Assembly (NCBI GenBank): GCA_903896775.1
Contig: CAITZE010000016.1
Location: 1-17,549 of the forward strand
Length of the DNA: 17,549 nt
Origin: an uncultured bacterium
GTDB taxonomy: Bacteria; Pseudomonadota; Alphaproteobacteria; Rhodospirillales; Rhodospirillaceae
Direction: 5' to 3'
Part shown: positions 1 to 6,690 of the stretch, in pieces
Position numbering within the stretch: the stretch's first letter is position 1
Layout: the number at the start of each line of letters is the position of its first letter
The notes under the pieces: generated by a model
Databases searched by the model: none
Seen by the model: the letters and a program-made list of their open reading frames with translations, nothing else
Told to the model about the DNA's origin: nothing
Position numbers and translations under genes: made by a program

Positions 1-474
1 CCGCACAAAGATGGCTTCTTGCGGTTTGTGCAGGAACGCTTCGCCGAGCGCGGCGTCACCGTTGACCGGCTGCATGTTCTGGAGGCCCAACACAACCGCG
101 CACCGATCCTCGGCGTGTTGAAACTCGCCGATCTTTACCTCGACAGCTTTCCCTATTCGGGCGCGGTCTCGCTTATGGACCCGCTCAGCATGGGATGCCC
201 GCCGGTTGTGCGCGAAGGCAACACCGCCCGCTGTCGGCAAAGCGCAGCACTTTTGCGAGAGATCGGATTAGATGTGTTGGTCACCCGTTCAACCGAAGAC
301 TACGTTACCGTGGTTACGCGGCTTTTGCAGGACCACAGCCTGCGCCGCGAAATGTGCGAAGCCGTACTCGATGTGACTAAATACGCGCATCTGCAGGAGA
401 GCGGAATTGGCCAGCATGTCGGCGATCTTCTGCTGGCGGCACTGCGCAAGAAGCTCAACTCCGCCGTAATTTAA
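1..474 (+). CDS. O-linked GlcNAc transferase-like glycosyltransferase (GT41/SPINDLY), C-terminal part
   Basis: The 5' end lies outside the window; the frame is open from base 1 and gives 157 residues before TAA. The stretch LADLYLDSFPYSGAVSLMDP followed by LSMGCPPVV, then an R-x-SAALL helix and a GLDVLV...EDYV segment, matches the C-terminal catalytic half of GT41 enzymes, where this region holds the UDP-sugar site. Family members transfer a sugar, classically GlcNAc, to Ser/Thr of proteins in the cytoplasm, and bacterial ones normally carry N-terminal TPRs, which would lie upstream here. The first in-window TTG codon (base 19) is internal and not a real start. The 3' end overlaps the convergent gene by 20 bp. 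The neighbouring TPR glycosyltransferases suggest a protein- or surface-glycosylation locus; the acceptor is unknown. Confidence 0.85.
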   Translation, partial: PHKDGFLRFVQERFAERGVTVDRLHVLEAQHNRAPILGVLKLADLYLDSFPYSGAVSLMDPLSMGCPPVVREGNTARCRQSAALLREIGLDVLVTRSTEDYVTVVTRLLQDHSLRREMCEAVLDVTKYAHLQESGIGQHVGDLLLAALRKKLNSAVI

Positions 475-1123
475 AGACCTCGGAGTCCTGGTGAACCGCA
501 AGCGCCTCTTCAAGGCGGGCAATGTGGTCGTTGCGGAGCGCGTTGGCCACACGCAGGTCGGCGATACGCTTCTCTTCGCCCACATACAGCCGTGCAATTT
601 TCACTAAGCCTTCGGCACGCGCCGGATCGCGTATACCGATCAGGCTCATGCGATCCCATTCCGGTGCCGGAAATGCCGATATGTGATTGATGTTGGTGAG
701 GCTGCGAATTGCAAAACTGTTGTCGTCACGCCAATGAGCACCGAGCACGGTGTAACCCATATTCGCCAGTGATGACGCAAGAGCCGTGGCATCGGCGACA
801 TCGTAAAAAGCGCTGTTGAATTTCACAACCGTAGGCTTCCATCTGCTGATCCGCGCACCGGCATCATTCGGCAACAGCGTCACTTCGCAGGACAGCAACG
901 TGCAATTCGCGGGATCGTCCTCACCGCAGATTGACGCGGGAACTTTTGCAAGATCGATCTCAATGCTCGACTTAAATCCAGGCGCCGCCAAGACCCGCCA
1001 TCCGCCTGTGGCGTACTGCTGCATTTGCGAGGTCGATGCCGCGGAAAGGAATACGGCCACGGGCGTTTTACGATCCGTGCTTAGAATATCTTCGGCAAAT
1101 ATGATCGGGATATCGTCGCTCAA
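455..1123 (-). CDS. Orphan protein, possible C-terminal half of an FkbM-like methyltransferase
   Basis: A 222-residue frame opens with TTG; an in-frame TGA lies five codons upstream, so it cannot extend further. No strong Shine-Dalgarno is visible. I do not recognise it firmly. Residues about 120-155 (KPTVVKFNS, then an ASSLANMGYTVLGAHWRDDNSF stretch broken by few changes) resemble the end of FkbM-type methyltransferases, where a 'rP.vv' strand is followed by an 'L...GY.v....W' segment, and the last 50 residues look like a charged helix. The N-terminal SAM-binding half is absent and the usual 'D.EG' acidic motif is not conserved (SCEV instead). It lies 64 bp behind the TPR glycosyltransferase gene on the same strand, so the two are probably co-transcribed. 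It could be a truncated remnant or a separate small family. Confidence 0.5.
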   Translation of the reverse strand: MSDDIPIIFAEDILSTDRKTPVAVFLSAASTSQMQQYATGGWRVLAAPGFKSSIEIDLAKVPASICGEDDPANCTLLSCEVTLLPNDAGARISRWKPTVVKFNSAFYDVADATALASSLANMGYTVLGAHWRDDNSFAIRSLTNINHISAFPAPEWDRMSLIGIRDPARAEGLVKIARLYVGEEKRIADLRVANALRNDHIARLEEALAVHQDSEVFKLRRS

Positions 1124-1187
1124 ATCACTATCCGTTCAGCATCTGCATGGCGGTTAGGCCGTATGCTAGAAGACTCTTATGTTGCCG

Positions 1188-2771
1188 TCACGCTTCGCGT
1201 TTCTCCGAAAATTCTATGAGCAGGCATTTCATGGCGTTAATCGCTGCACGCCACTTGCGCTCGCGCTGCTGGCGGAAGAGTCGCATGGTCGGATACCACG
1301 GCGTATCGTCACGCCCGTGCAGCCAGCGCCAATCGTTACCCAAGGGAATTAAAACCCATACCGGCTTTGCCAACGCTCCCGCCAGGTGCGCGACAGCAGT
1401 ATCGACGGAAATAACGAGATCCAAGGCCTGCACGACGGCAGCGGTTTGCGCGAAATCCGTCAACAGCGGCGAAAGATCGGTCACACGATCCGCCCAAGGC
1501 GGTGTTTGGCATTCGGCTGCGCTTTCGCCCAATTGAAGGCTGAAGAACGATACGCCGGCAACTTTTAACAGAGGCTCTAATAACTTCAACGACGCCGAGC
1601 GGTTGCGGTCGTTTTCATGTTGCGGGTTGCCGCGCCAAACAAGGCCTACGCGCAGGCCTTTTCCGTTTAAGCGCGGGACCGGCACGCCTGCTGGGACTTG
1701 GAGATAGGGGACATTCGCTGGAACAGTCTCAAGCGTCGTGCCCAAAAGATACGGCAAGCTCATAAGCGGTGCATAACAAGCCGCCTCGGGAACCTGCGTT
1801 CCCGGCGCGACCGTCGCGGCGACCCCAGGCGCAGTCGTCAACAGACTCAAGAGGGGTTGCACGCATTCCATGACAACCCGGCCACCGCGCGCCGCCACAT
1901 CCGACGCAAGACGCACAAAGTGAATAGCGTCGCCCATGCCTTGCTCAAGCGTGACGAGGATTGTTTTACCGTCCAATGGTTCGCCGCCCCACCGCGCTAC
2001 ATTGAGGGGTAGGGCCGCCGGCCGCTCGGGACGGTCGGAGCGTTTAAAACGCCATTCATATTCCACAAAACCGCGCTTGAAATCGCCCGAAACCAAAAGC
2101 GCGTTCGCTAGATTCCAGTGGGCTTCGGCATTGGTGGGAGCTAGCGCCACCGCATTTTCCTGGCATGCGACCGCCTCTTTCACAAAACCCCAGTTGCGAT
2201 AAATCATACCGAGGTTGATGACGGGCTTGGGTGACGTGGGATCGATCTGCGCGGCGGCATGGAACCAGCGTTCAGCAGCCAGCAAGTTGCCCATGCGATA
2301 GAGCGTCACGCCGCGATTGAAAGTCGCATCGAAGCGGGCAGCGCCTTGAGCCGCCAAGTCGAGATAAATCGCGCTGGCGGCGGCAAGATCGCCGCGTTGT
2401 TGCAGCATCACGGCGAAATCATAAAGCGACGGGCTATGGGAAGGATCAATTCTGAGCGCGGTTTTGAGCGCCAGTTCGGCTTCGGCGTTATGTCCCATCA
2501 GACGTAACGCTGTGGCAATGCCATGATAGATATCGGCGTCCGGGGGTTGCACTTGGCGGGCCCGTTCGAAATATTCCAAAGCTGCCGCCGGCTCGCCGTT
2601 ATTGACCTCTATCGCCGCCAATTGGCGCAAAGCTACGGTGTGTTCAGGCATAAATCGTAGGATGCCGTTGTAAAGCGCCGTCGCCTTGCCGATAGACCCG
2701 CGCGCCAAAGCTGCTTCGGCGTCGCCCAAAAGCCCGTCGATAATCTCGCCTTCGTCCATCATATTCGGCAT
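1188..2771 (-). CDS. TPR-repeat protein with GT9-like glycosyltransferase domain
   Basis: The product has 527 residues. Residues about 10-240 form roughly six to seven TPR units with the usual A/L-x2-G/N pattern and 'DP' or 'PT' turns. Residues about 250-527 resemble the GT9 (heptosyltransferase-like) GT-B fold: LVTLEQGMGDAIHFVR near 272-285, VGLVWRGNP in the middle, ISVDTAVAHLAGALAKPVW near 458 and the WRWLHGRDDTPWYP segment near 485. TPR-GT9 proteins of this kind are frequent in alphaproteobacterial glycan and flagellin-modification loci, but donor and acceptor are not deducible here. The start is ATG; two further ATGs at codons 4 and 5 are possible alternatives, and none has a clear Shine-Dalgarno. 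Only 33 bp separate it from the divergent chimera at 2805, with which it shares its architecture up to mid-domain. Confidence 0.85.
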   Translation of the reverse strand: MPNMMDEGEIIDGLLGDAEAALARGSIGKATALYNGILRFMPEHTVALRQLAAIEVNNGEPAAALEYFERARQVQPPDADIYHGIATALRLMGHNAEAELALKTALRIDPSHSPSLYDFAVMLQQRGDLAAASAIYLDLAAQGAARFDATFNRGVTLYRMGNLLAAERWFHAAAQIDPTSPKPVINLGMIYRNWGFVKEAVACQENAVALAPTNAEAHWNLANALLVSGDFKRGFVEYEWRFKRSDRPERPAALPLNVARWGGEPLDGKTILVTLEQGMGDAIHFVRLASDVAARGGRVVMECVQPLLSLLTTAPGVAATVAPGTQVPEAACYAPLMSLPYLLGTTLETVPANVPYLQVPAGVPVPRLNGKGLRVGLVWRGNPQHENDRNRSASLKLLEPLLKVAGVSFFSLQLGESAAECQTPPWADRVTDLSPLLTDFAQTAAVVQALDLVISVDTAVAHLAGALAKPVWVLIPLGNDWRWLHGRDDTPWYPTMRLFRQQRERKWRAAINAMKCLLIEFSEKREA

Positions 2772-2804
2772 GCTGTGGGATATGACATATCTTGATTCTG
2801 CACC

Positions 2805-4979
2805 ATGACGCCGCCGTCCCCAACACCTGATCTCGACCAGGCGGCTGCTTTACACCGCGCCGGACGCCTGACCGAGGCGTCCACGCTTTATCAGCGCGTC
2901 CTCGCCGTCGAGCCCAATACCCCAGAAGCGCTCCACGGCTTGGCGCTGCTCTCGGTGGACCTCGGTCAGCCGCAAAGGGCTCTTCCGCTCCTCGTCCATT
3001 GCCTGACCTTGGACCCGAAAAACGGAGCTTATCGAACGAGCCTGGGATTTGCCCTTTTACGCGCGGGCGATGCCGAACAAGCCGCCGCTCAGCTTGTGGA
3101 AGCCGCCAACCAAATGCCGCACGCCGCCGAGCCCCGGCTTTATTTGGCGCGCGCGTTGGGCTTGCTTAACCGCTGGAGTCAGGCTGCGGATGTCCTGACA
3201 GAGAGTGTGGAACTTTTCCCTGGCCGCACCGAAATCTGGGCTGCCAAGGGCAATGCGGAGCGCGTGCTTGTGCGCCATGCCGATGCCGAACGTAGTCTGC
3301 GTAAGGCCTTAGAGCTTTCGCCCGAAAATCCTGACGTCCTTAACAACCTCGGTGTTGTGGTGCGTGCCCAAGGTCGCACCGAAGAAGCGCTCGTATATTA
3401 TCGCGAGGCCCTCGCGCGGGCGCCGGACCGGGCGATGATTCACGCTAATCTTGGTAACGCGCTCACGCAACTTGGTCGCGGCGCAATCGCAGAAATGCAC
3501 CTGCGCCGGGCTGCAGAGTTGGACCCAAAGAATGTAGAAGCCCGCAGCAATTTTGGCGCCTTCTTAACCAAAGAAGAACGGCCCCAGGAAGCTATTCCGC
3601 ATTTTCGTGCGGCGCTGGAGGTGGAACCGCGCAACGTCAATGCCTGGACCAATCTCGGTGTGGCCTTGCTCGATACCGGCGAGACCAAGGAAGCGAAGCA
3701 ATGCTATCGCCGCGCCATCTCCTTGAAATCGGACAATGCGGAAGCCCACTATAACTTGGCCTGGGCGTTGTTGCTGACGGGCCAATGGATAGAAGGCTGG
3801 CAAGAATATGAGTGGCGCTGGAAACTCAGAAAGTTCACATCGCGTAAGCGCGCCTTCGCACAGCCCGCCTGGGACGGTGCGCCTTTGCCTCAGGGCACGA
3901 TCTTGCTTCACGCCGAGCAGGGACTAGGCGACGCCATTCAATTCGTACGCTATGCGCAACTGGTAAAAGCGCGCTGCGCGAACATCATCGTCGAATGCCC
4001 GCGCGCTCTGGTGCGGCTGTTTGAAGGGATCTCGGCCATCGCCAAATTTATATCGTCCGGCTACACGCCGAAGGACGAGACGTTGCCGTTCATACTGGTA
4101 ATCGACCGTCAGGTTAAAGCCAACTACGTGCTAGAGGGCGAGCGCGAGTTTAATAGTCTGATTTTAGGATCTTCCCGCAGCTATCTTGTGCAAGCGCAGC
4201 GCGCCCTGAAATTCGGTCTGAACGCTTTCCATTTCTCTTGCGCAGGATGCAAAGTGGAGGAATTTTACTGCATGCTGCGATTCTTCCTCCAGACCAACCG
4301 CAAGCCGCTCAAGCATATCATTCTCGGCATCGACCCTATTCAGTTCGCGCCACATCTTCCGCTCGACTTCAGATTGGAGCAAGCCCCTTCGCTTTTTTCA
4401 TTCCTCGAAGAAGCCGACCGCCTCGGTCAGAGCGGAATCAAACTGGATAAAGCCACGTATGAACTCTCGGCGCAGGCGATCACAAAATTCATGCGGATAC
4501 GTTACAACGCATGGGATCTAGAATTGGTATACGACCGCAAGAGCGGCGACGTCGTTACGCTTTTCGGCCGCCACGTCGCAACGATGCCGAAACTGCGCTA
4601 TTCTCTGGATAAGTCTTCAGGCCAATGGCCCAAGCATATGCAAATGGCCAATGAGCTAACCCATCTTCATCCGCGACGGCTTTATTATCTCAACAGGCTC
4701 ATGCAATTGACGGAGGAGATAGGATGCAAACTTACGATTCACACAAATCCTTTGCATCCGCAGATTATTGCGCACTTCAAAGAGCACACGCCCTACGTTG
4801 ATACACAACACGCCCTGGTCGAGCACATCCGGGCAGCAGGCCATCGCGACGTATCGGTTCATTCATTCCTGACGCCCGCCGATTTTGGCGGCGACGATAA
4901 TGATTATTTCGACGGCATGCATATGGGCCGCGAGAACGGCGACATTTTAGTAGATTATCTTATGGCGAAAGATCTTTGA
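2805..4979 (+). CDS. Chimeric TPR / truncated GT9-like / SGNH-hydrolase-like protein
   Basis: One uninterrupted 724-residue frame. Residues about 8-330 are about nine TPR units. Residues about 350-415 (WDGAPL, then HAEQGLGDAIQFVRY and VECPRALVRLF) repeat the start of the GT9-like domain of the neighbour at 1188-2771. Near residues 415-425 (about base 4050-4085) the GT9 match stops. What follows looks like an SGNH-type esterase or acyltransferase: SLILGSSRS (Ser457 as candidate nucleophile), an IILGIDP strand, a late HTNPLHP motif, and DGMHMG with Asp703 and His706 as the usual DxxH pair. SGNH proteins of this kind often act on the acylation of surface glycans. The second half appears lower in GC. 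A TTG at 4083 preceded by AAGGA could be an internal start. The ATG at 2805 has no clear ribosome site. A gene fusion, recombination or misassembly could explain it. Confidence 0.8.
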   Translation: MTPPSPTPDLDQAAALHRAGRLTEASTLYQRVLAVEPNTPEALHGLALLSVDLGQPQRALPLLVHCLTLDPKNGAYRTSLGFALLRAGDAEQAAAQLVEAANQMPHAAEPRLYLARALGLLNRWSQAADVLTESVELFPGRTEIWAAKGNAERVLVRHADAERSLRKALELSPENPDVLNNLGVVVRAQGRTEEALVYYREALARAPDRAMIHANLGNALTQLGRGAIAEMHLRRAAELDPKNVEARSNFGAFLTKEERPQEAIPHFRAALEVEPRNVNAWTNLGVALLDTGETKEAKQCYRRAISLKSDNAEAHYNLAWALLLTGQWIEGWQEYEWRWKLRKFTSRKRAFAQPAWDGAPLPQGTILLHAEQGLGDAIQFVRYAQLVKARCANIIVECPRALVRLFEGISAIAKFISSGYTPKDETLPFILVIDRQVKANYVLEGEREFNSLILGSSRSYLVQAQRALKFGLNAFHFSCAGCKVEEFYCMLRFFLQTNRKPLKHIILGIDPIQFAPHLPLDFRLEQAPSLFSFLEEADRLGQSGIKLDKATYELSAQAITKFMRIRYNAWDLELVYDRKSGDVVTLFGRHVATMPKLRYSLDKSSGQWPKHMQMANELTHLHPRRLYYLNRLMQLTEEIGCKLTIHTNPLHPQIIAHFKEHTPYVDTQHALVEHIRAAGHRDVSVHSFLTPADFGGDDNDYFDGMHMGRENGDILVDYLMAKDL

Positions 4980-4982
4980 GAT

Positions 4983-5010
4983 CAGCCTAAGGCTGTTCTG
5001 CGTGAAGCAG
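4983..5010. terminator. Two small tandem hairpins between converging genes
   Basis: CAGCC-taa-GGCTG (4983-4995) is followed directly by CTGC-gtgaa-GCAG (4998-5010). They lie just after the stop of the chimera gene and at the end of the small minus-strand gene, whose TAG sits in the first loop. No T-run follows on either strand, so termination here is only a possibility. Confidence 0.25.
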
Positions 5011-5166
5011 ACTAGCTGAACGTAATTTGTCGCCAATTGCGCCACGATAGCGGCGGTACATTTTCACGGCCCCACCGATCATGAGCGAACCTATCAGAAT
5101 AGGCCCCAACGTCATGCCAAGCATGACGGAAAAAAACCACATCCAGTTTCTTAGATTCTCGCTCAC
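4987..5166 (-). CDS. Small membrane protein, 59 residues, unknown function
   Basis: A short frame with GTG start and TAG stop. The product begins MSENLRNWMWFFSVMLGM and continues with a Gly- and Leu/Ile-rich stretch, giving one long or two tightly packed hydrophobic segments (about residues 8-34). Then comes a basic KMYRRYRG segment and a polar tail, consistent with an inner-membrane protein with a cytoplasmic C-terminus. A GGTAGG element lies about 5-10 nt before the GTG. What makes the gene credible is the GGAAC-N16-CGTT promoter on the same strand that would start transcription about 30 nt upstream. I do not recognise a family. It runs divergently from the DUF3096 gene and ends against the 3' end of the chimera gene. 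Confidence 0.6.
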   Translation of the reverse strand: MSENLRNWMWFFSVMLGMTLGPILIGSLMIGGAVKMYRRYRGAIGDKLRSASLLHAEQP

Positions 5167-5204
5167 CGCAAACCTACCAATTCATGCCTGTTTCTCAGAC
5201 GTTG

Positions 5205-5229
5205 AACGCACCCCGTAACGGCGTGTTCC
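5205..5229 (-). promoter_or_regulatory. EcfG-type (general stress) promoter for the 59-residue membrane protein
   Basis: Read on the minus strand: GGAAC (5229-5225), 16-nt spacer, CGTT (5208-5205). This equals the GGAAC-N16/17-CGTT consensus of alphaproteobacterial EcfG/SigT sigma factors. Predicted transcription start is near 5197, giving a leader of about 30 nt before the GTG at 5166. Confidence 0.65.
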
Positions 5230-5296
5230 GGCCTTTTCGCGGGCGGACATAATAAATGTCCAAATGGGTATGAACCTTGCAAGTTGCATCTGTGAT

Positions 5297-5321
5297 GGAA
5301 CACCGCACGAGCGGTGACGTT
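5297..5321 (+). promoter_or_regulatory. EcfG-type (general stress) promoter for the DUF3096 gene
   Basis: GGAAC (5297-5301), 16-nt spacer, CGTT (5318-5321), identical in form to the minus-strand copy at 5205-5229. The spacer holds an ACCGC/GCGGT inverted repeat. Predicted start near 5329 leaves a leader of about 38 nt before the ATG at 5367. Confidence 0.65.
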
Positions 5322-5366
5322 ATTCTCATAGAGAAATACGCCTCCTATCAAAGTAGGGCCCAGCTC

Positions 5367-5513
5367 ATGACCGCCAGCATCATTCTCTTGCAACCCGTCG
5401 TCGCTTTAATCGCCGGCGTCCTTATTCTTCTGATGCCGCGTCTTCTCAATTACGTCGTGGCGCTTTACTTGGTCGTTGTCGGCGTTATGGGTCTTGTTCA
5501 GCTGTCCGCCTAA
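5367..5513 (+). CDS. DUF3096-family small membrane protein
   Basis: A 48-residue product starting MTASIILLQPVVALIAGVLI and continuing MPRLLNYVVALYLVVVGVMG. The pattern 'LLQP..ALIAGILILIMPRLLNY.VA.YL...G..G' is the DUF3096 family, whose members are about 45-55 residues with two membrane helices and no known function. I chose the ATG at 5367 rather than the TTG at 5277, because the family starts here, GTAGGG lies about 9 nt upstream, and the EcfG-type promoter at 5297-5321 would leave the longer form without its start codon. Regulation by the general stress sigma factor is inferred from that promoter. The gene at 5585 follows by 71 bp and is probably read through. Confidence 0.8.
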   Translation: MTASIILLQPVVALIAGVLILLMPRLLNYVVALYLVVVGVMGLVQLSA

Positions 5514-5520
5514 CCCAAGC

Positions 5521-5545
5521 GCAACTTTGGCCTGCAACCAACGTT
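5521..5545 (+). promoter_or_regulatory. Degenerate EcfG-like element before the 73-residue membrane protein
   Basis: GCAAC (5521-5525), 16-nt spacer, CGTT (5542-5545): one mismatch from the two perfect elements nearby, with the same spacing. It lies about 40 nt before the ATG at 5585. One base in the critical -35 differs, so activity is doubtful. Confidence 0.3.
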
Positions 5546-5584
5546 ATACCTTCAGGAATTTAATCGCTCAGACAGGAGATCGCT

Positions 5585-5806
5585 ATGAAGGGCACGGCAA
5601 TTCTCGGCATTGTGCTTGTGCTGATAGGCATCGTTGGCTTCGCAGCTGGACGCTTTTCTTACACTACGGACAAAAAGGTCCTCGATGTGGGATCCCTGCA
5701 GCTCTCCGCTTCTGAAAAGCACACCGTCCCAATTCCCGAGATTGCAGCTGGCATTGCAGTGGCGGCAGGTTTGGTATTGGTGGTTATGGGTTCGCGCAAA
5801 GCCTAA
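5585..5806 (+). CDS. Two-helix small membrane protein, 73 residues
   Basis: MKGTAILGIVLVLIGIVGFA is the first membrane helix. A soluble loop follows with YTTDKKVLDVGSLQLSASEK and HTVPIPEIAAG, then a second helix (AVAAGLVLVVMG) and a short basic end, SRKA. The layout helix / 'vldlGp...eekktipipp' loop / helix is one I recall from small uncharacterised bacterial membrane proteins, some labelled DUF3185-like; I cannot confirm the family. A strong AGGAG lies 7 nt before the ATG, so the start is secure. It follows the DUF3096 gene by 71 bp on the same strand and is probably part of the same stress transcript. Its stop is 7 bp from that of the converging nadC. Confidence 0.75.
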   Translation: MKGTAILGIVLVLIGIVGFAAGRFSYTTDKKVLDVGSLQLSASEKHTVPIPEIAAGIAVAAGLVLVVMGSRKA

Positions 5807-5813
5807 CGTGGGC

Positions 5814-6668
5814 TTAGCCGATAAAATCCAGACCTAAGTCCAGGCATGGCGCCGAATGCGTGATCCATCCGACGGAGATGAGATCGACGCCGGATTCCGC
5901 GATAGCGGGTGCCGTCGCTTTGGTGATTGAACCTGAGGCTTCTGTAATGGCGCGCCCCGCGACGCGCGCAACGGCATCCTTAAGAAGTGCCGGACCCATG
6001 TTATCCAATAGGATCTGATCAACTCCTTCTACCAACGCTTCATCCAACTGCGTGAGGGTATCGACTTCGACTTCCAGCTTCACGCCCCGCGGCGCACTCG
6101 TTTTTGCGCCGCGTATGGCTTGCGCGACACCGCCGGCCGCGGCTATGTGGTTATCTTTGATGAGCACGGCGTCATAAAGGCCCATGCGGTGGTTCACGCC
6201 GCCGCCGCAGCGCACAGCGTATTTTTCAAGGACCCGTAACCCCGGCGTGGTCTTACGCGTGCAGCAGACCTTTGTTTTTGTATGAGCGATCGCATCGGCG
6301 ATATCGGCCGTCGCGGTCGCAACGCCTGAAAGGTGGCCAAGAAAATTCAACGCCACGCGCTCAGCCTTCAAAAGTGATCGCGCCGGACCTGAAATTTCAA
6401 TCAGCACGTCGCCGGGCGTTACATGCGCGCCATCAGCCAACTTAGGCGCCAGACGGACAGTCTCATCGACGATTTGAAAAACCCGCATCGCGACCGGCAG
6501 GCCCGCGATCACGCCAGGTTTACGCGCAGCGATGACGGCGCGGGCTTGGCGGTTGGGCGGAATGACAGAGTCGGTCGTGATGTCGCCAGCATCGCCGAGG
6601 TCCTCGGCCAATGCGCGGCTTACAATATCGTCCAGAAGAGCCCGCGGCGGGGCTTCAAGAATTGTCAT
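5814..6668 (-). CDS. nadC: Nicotinate-nucleotide pyrophosphorylase (quinolinate phosphoribosyltransferase)
   Basis: NadC converts quinolinate and PRPP to nicotinate mononucleotide with release of CO2 and PPi, the entry of de novo NAD synthesis into the dinucleotide pathway; it is cytoplasmic. The 284-residue product carries the full signature: AEDLGDAGDITTDSV at 21-35, ERVALNFLGHLSGVAT near 103-118, TRKTTPGLRVLEKYAVRCGG at 137-156, NHRMGLYDAVLIKDNHI at 159-175 (His160, Arg161, Lys171), LEVEVDTLTQLDEAL around Glu201, ILLDNM around Asp222 and EASGSI near 243. I start it at the ATG at 6668; a longer in-frame version to 6752 would add 28 non-family residues inside nadA. It lies 22 bp behind nadA and is surely in the same transcript. 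No strong Shine-Dalgarno is seen. Confidence 0.97.
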   Translation of the reverse strand: MTILEAPPRALLDDIVSRALAEDLGDAGDITTDSVIPPNRQARAVIAARKPGVIAGLPVAMRVFQIVDETVRLAPKLADGAHVTPGDVLIEISGPARSLLKAERVALNFLGHLSGVATATADIADAIAHTKTKVCCTRKTTPGLRVLEKYAVRCGGGVNHRMGLYDAVLIKDNHIAAAGGVAQAIRGAKTSAPRGVKLEVEVDTLTQLDEALVEGVDQILLDNMGPALLKDAVARVAGRAITEASGSITKATAPAIAESGVDLISVGWITHSAPCLDLGLDFIG

Positions 6669-6690
6669 ATACGCGACAGGACTTGTGCGA

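Noticed and set aside
5163..5393. 76-codon minus-strand frame over the two EcfG promoters
   Set aside because: No ribosome site or hydrophobic or domain pattern, and it would cover both promoter elements; the 59-codon frame next to it is far better supported.
5806..5822. Small hairpin AAGCC/GGCTT between the converging small-protein gene and nadC
   Set aside because: Only 5 bp of stem, no T-run on either strand and largely inside coding ends; too weak to call a terminator.
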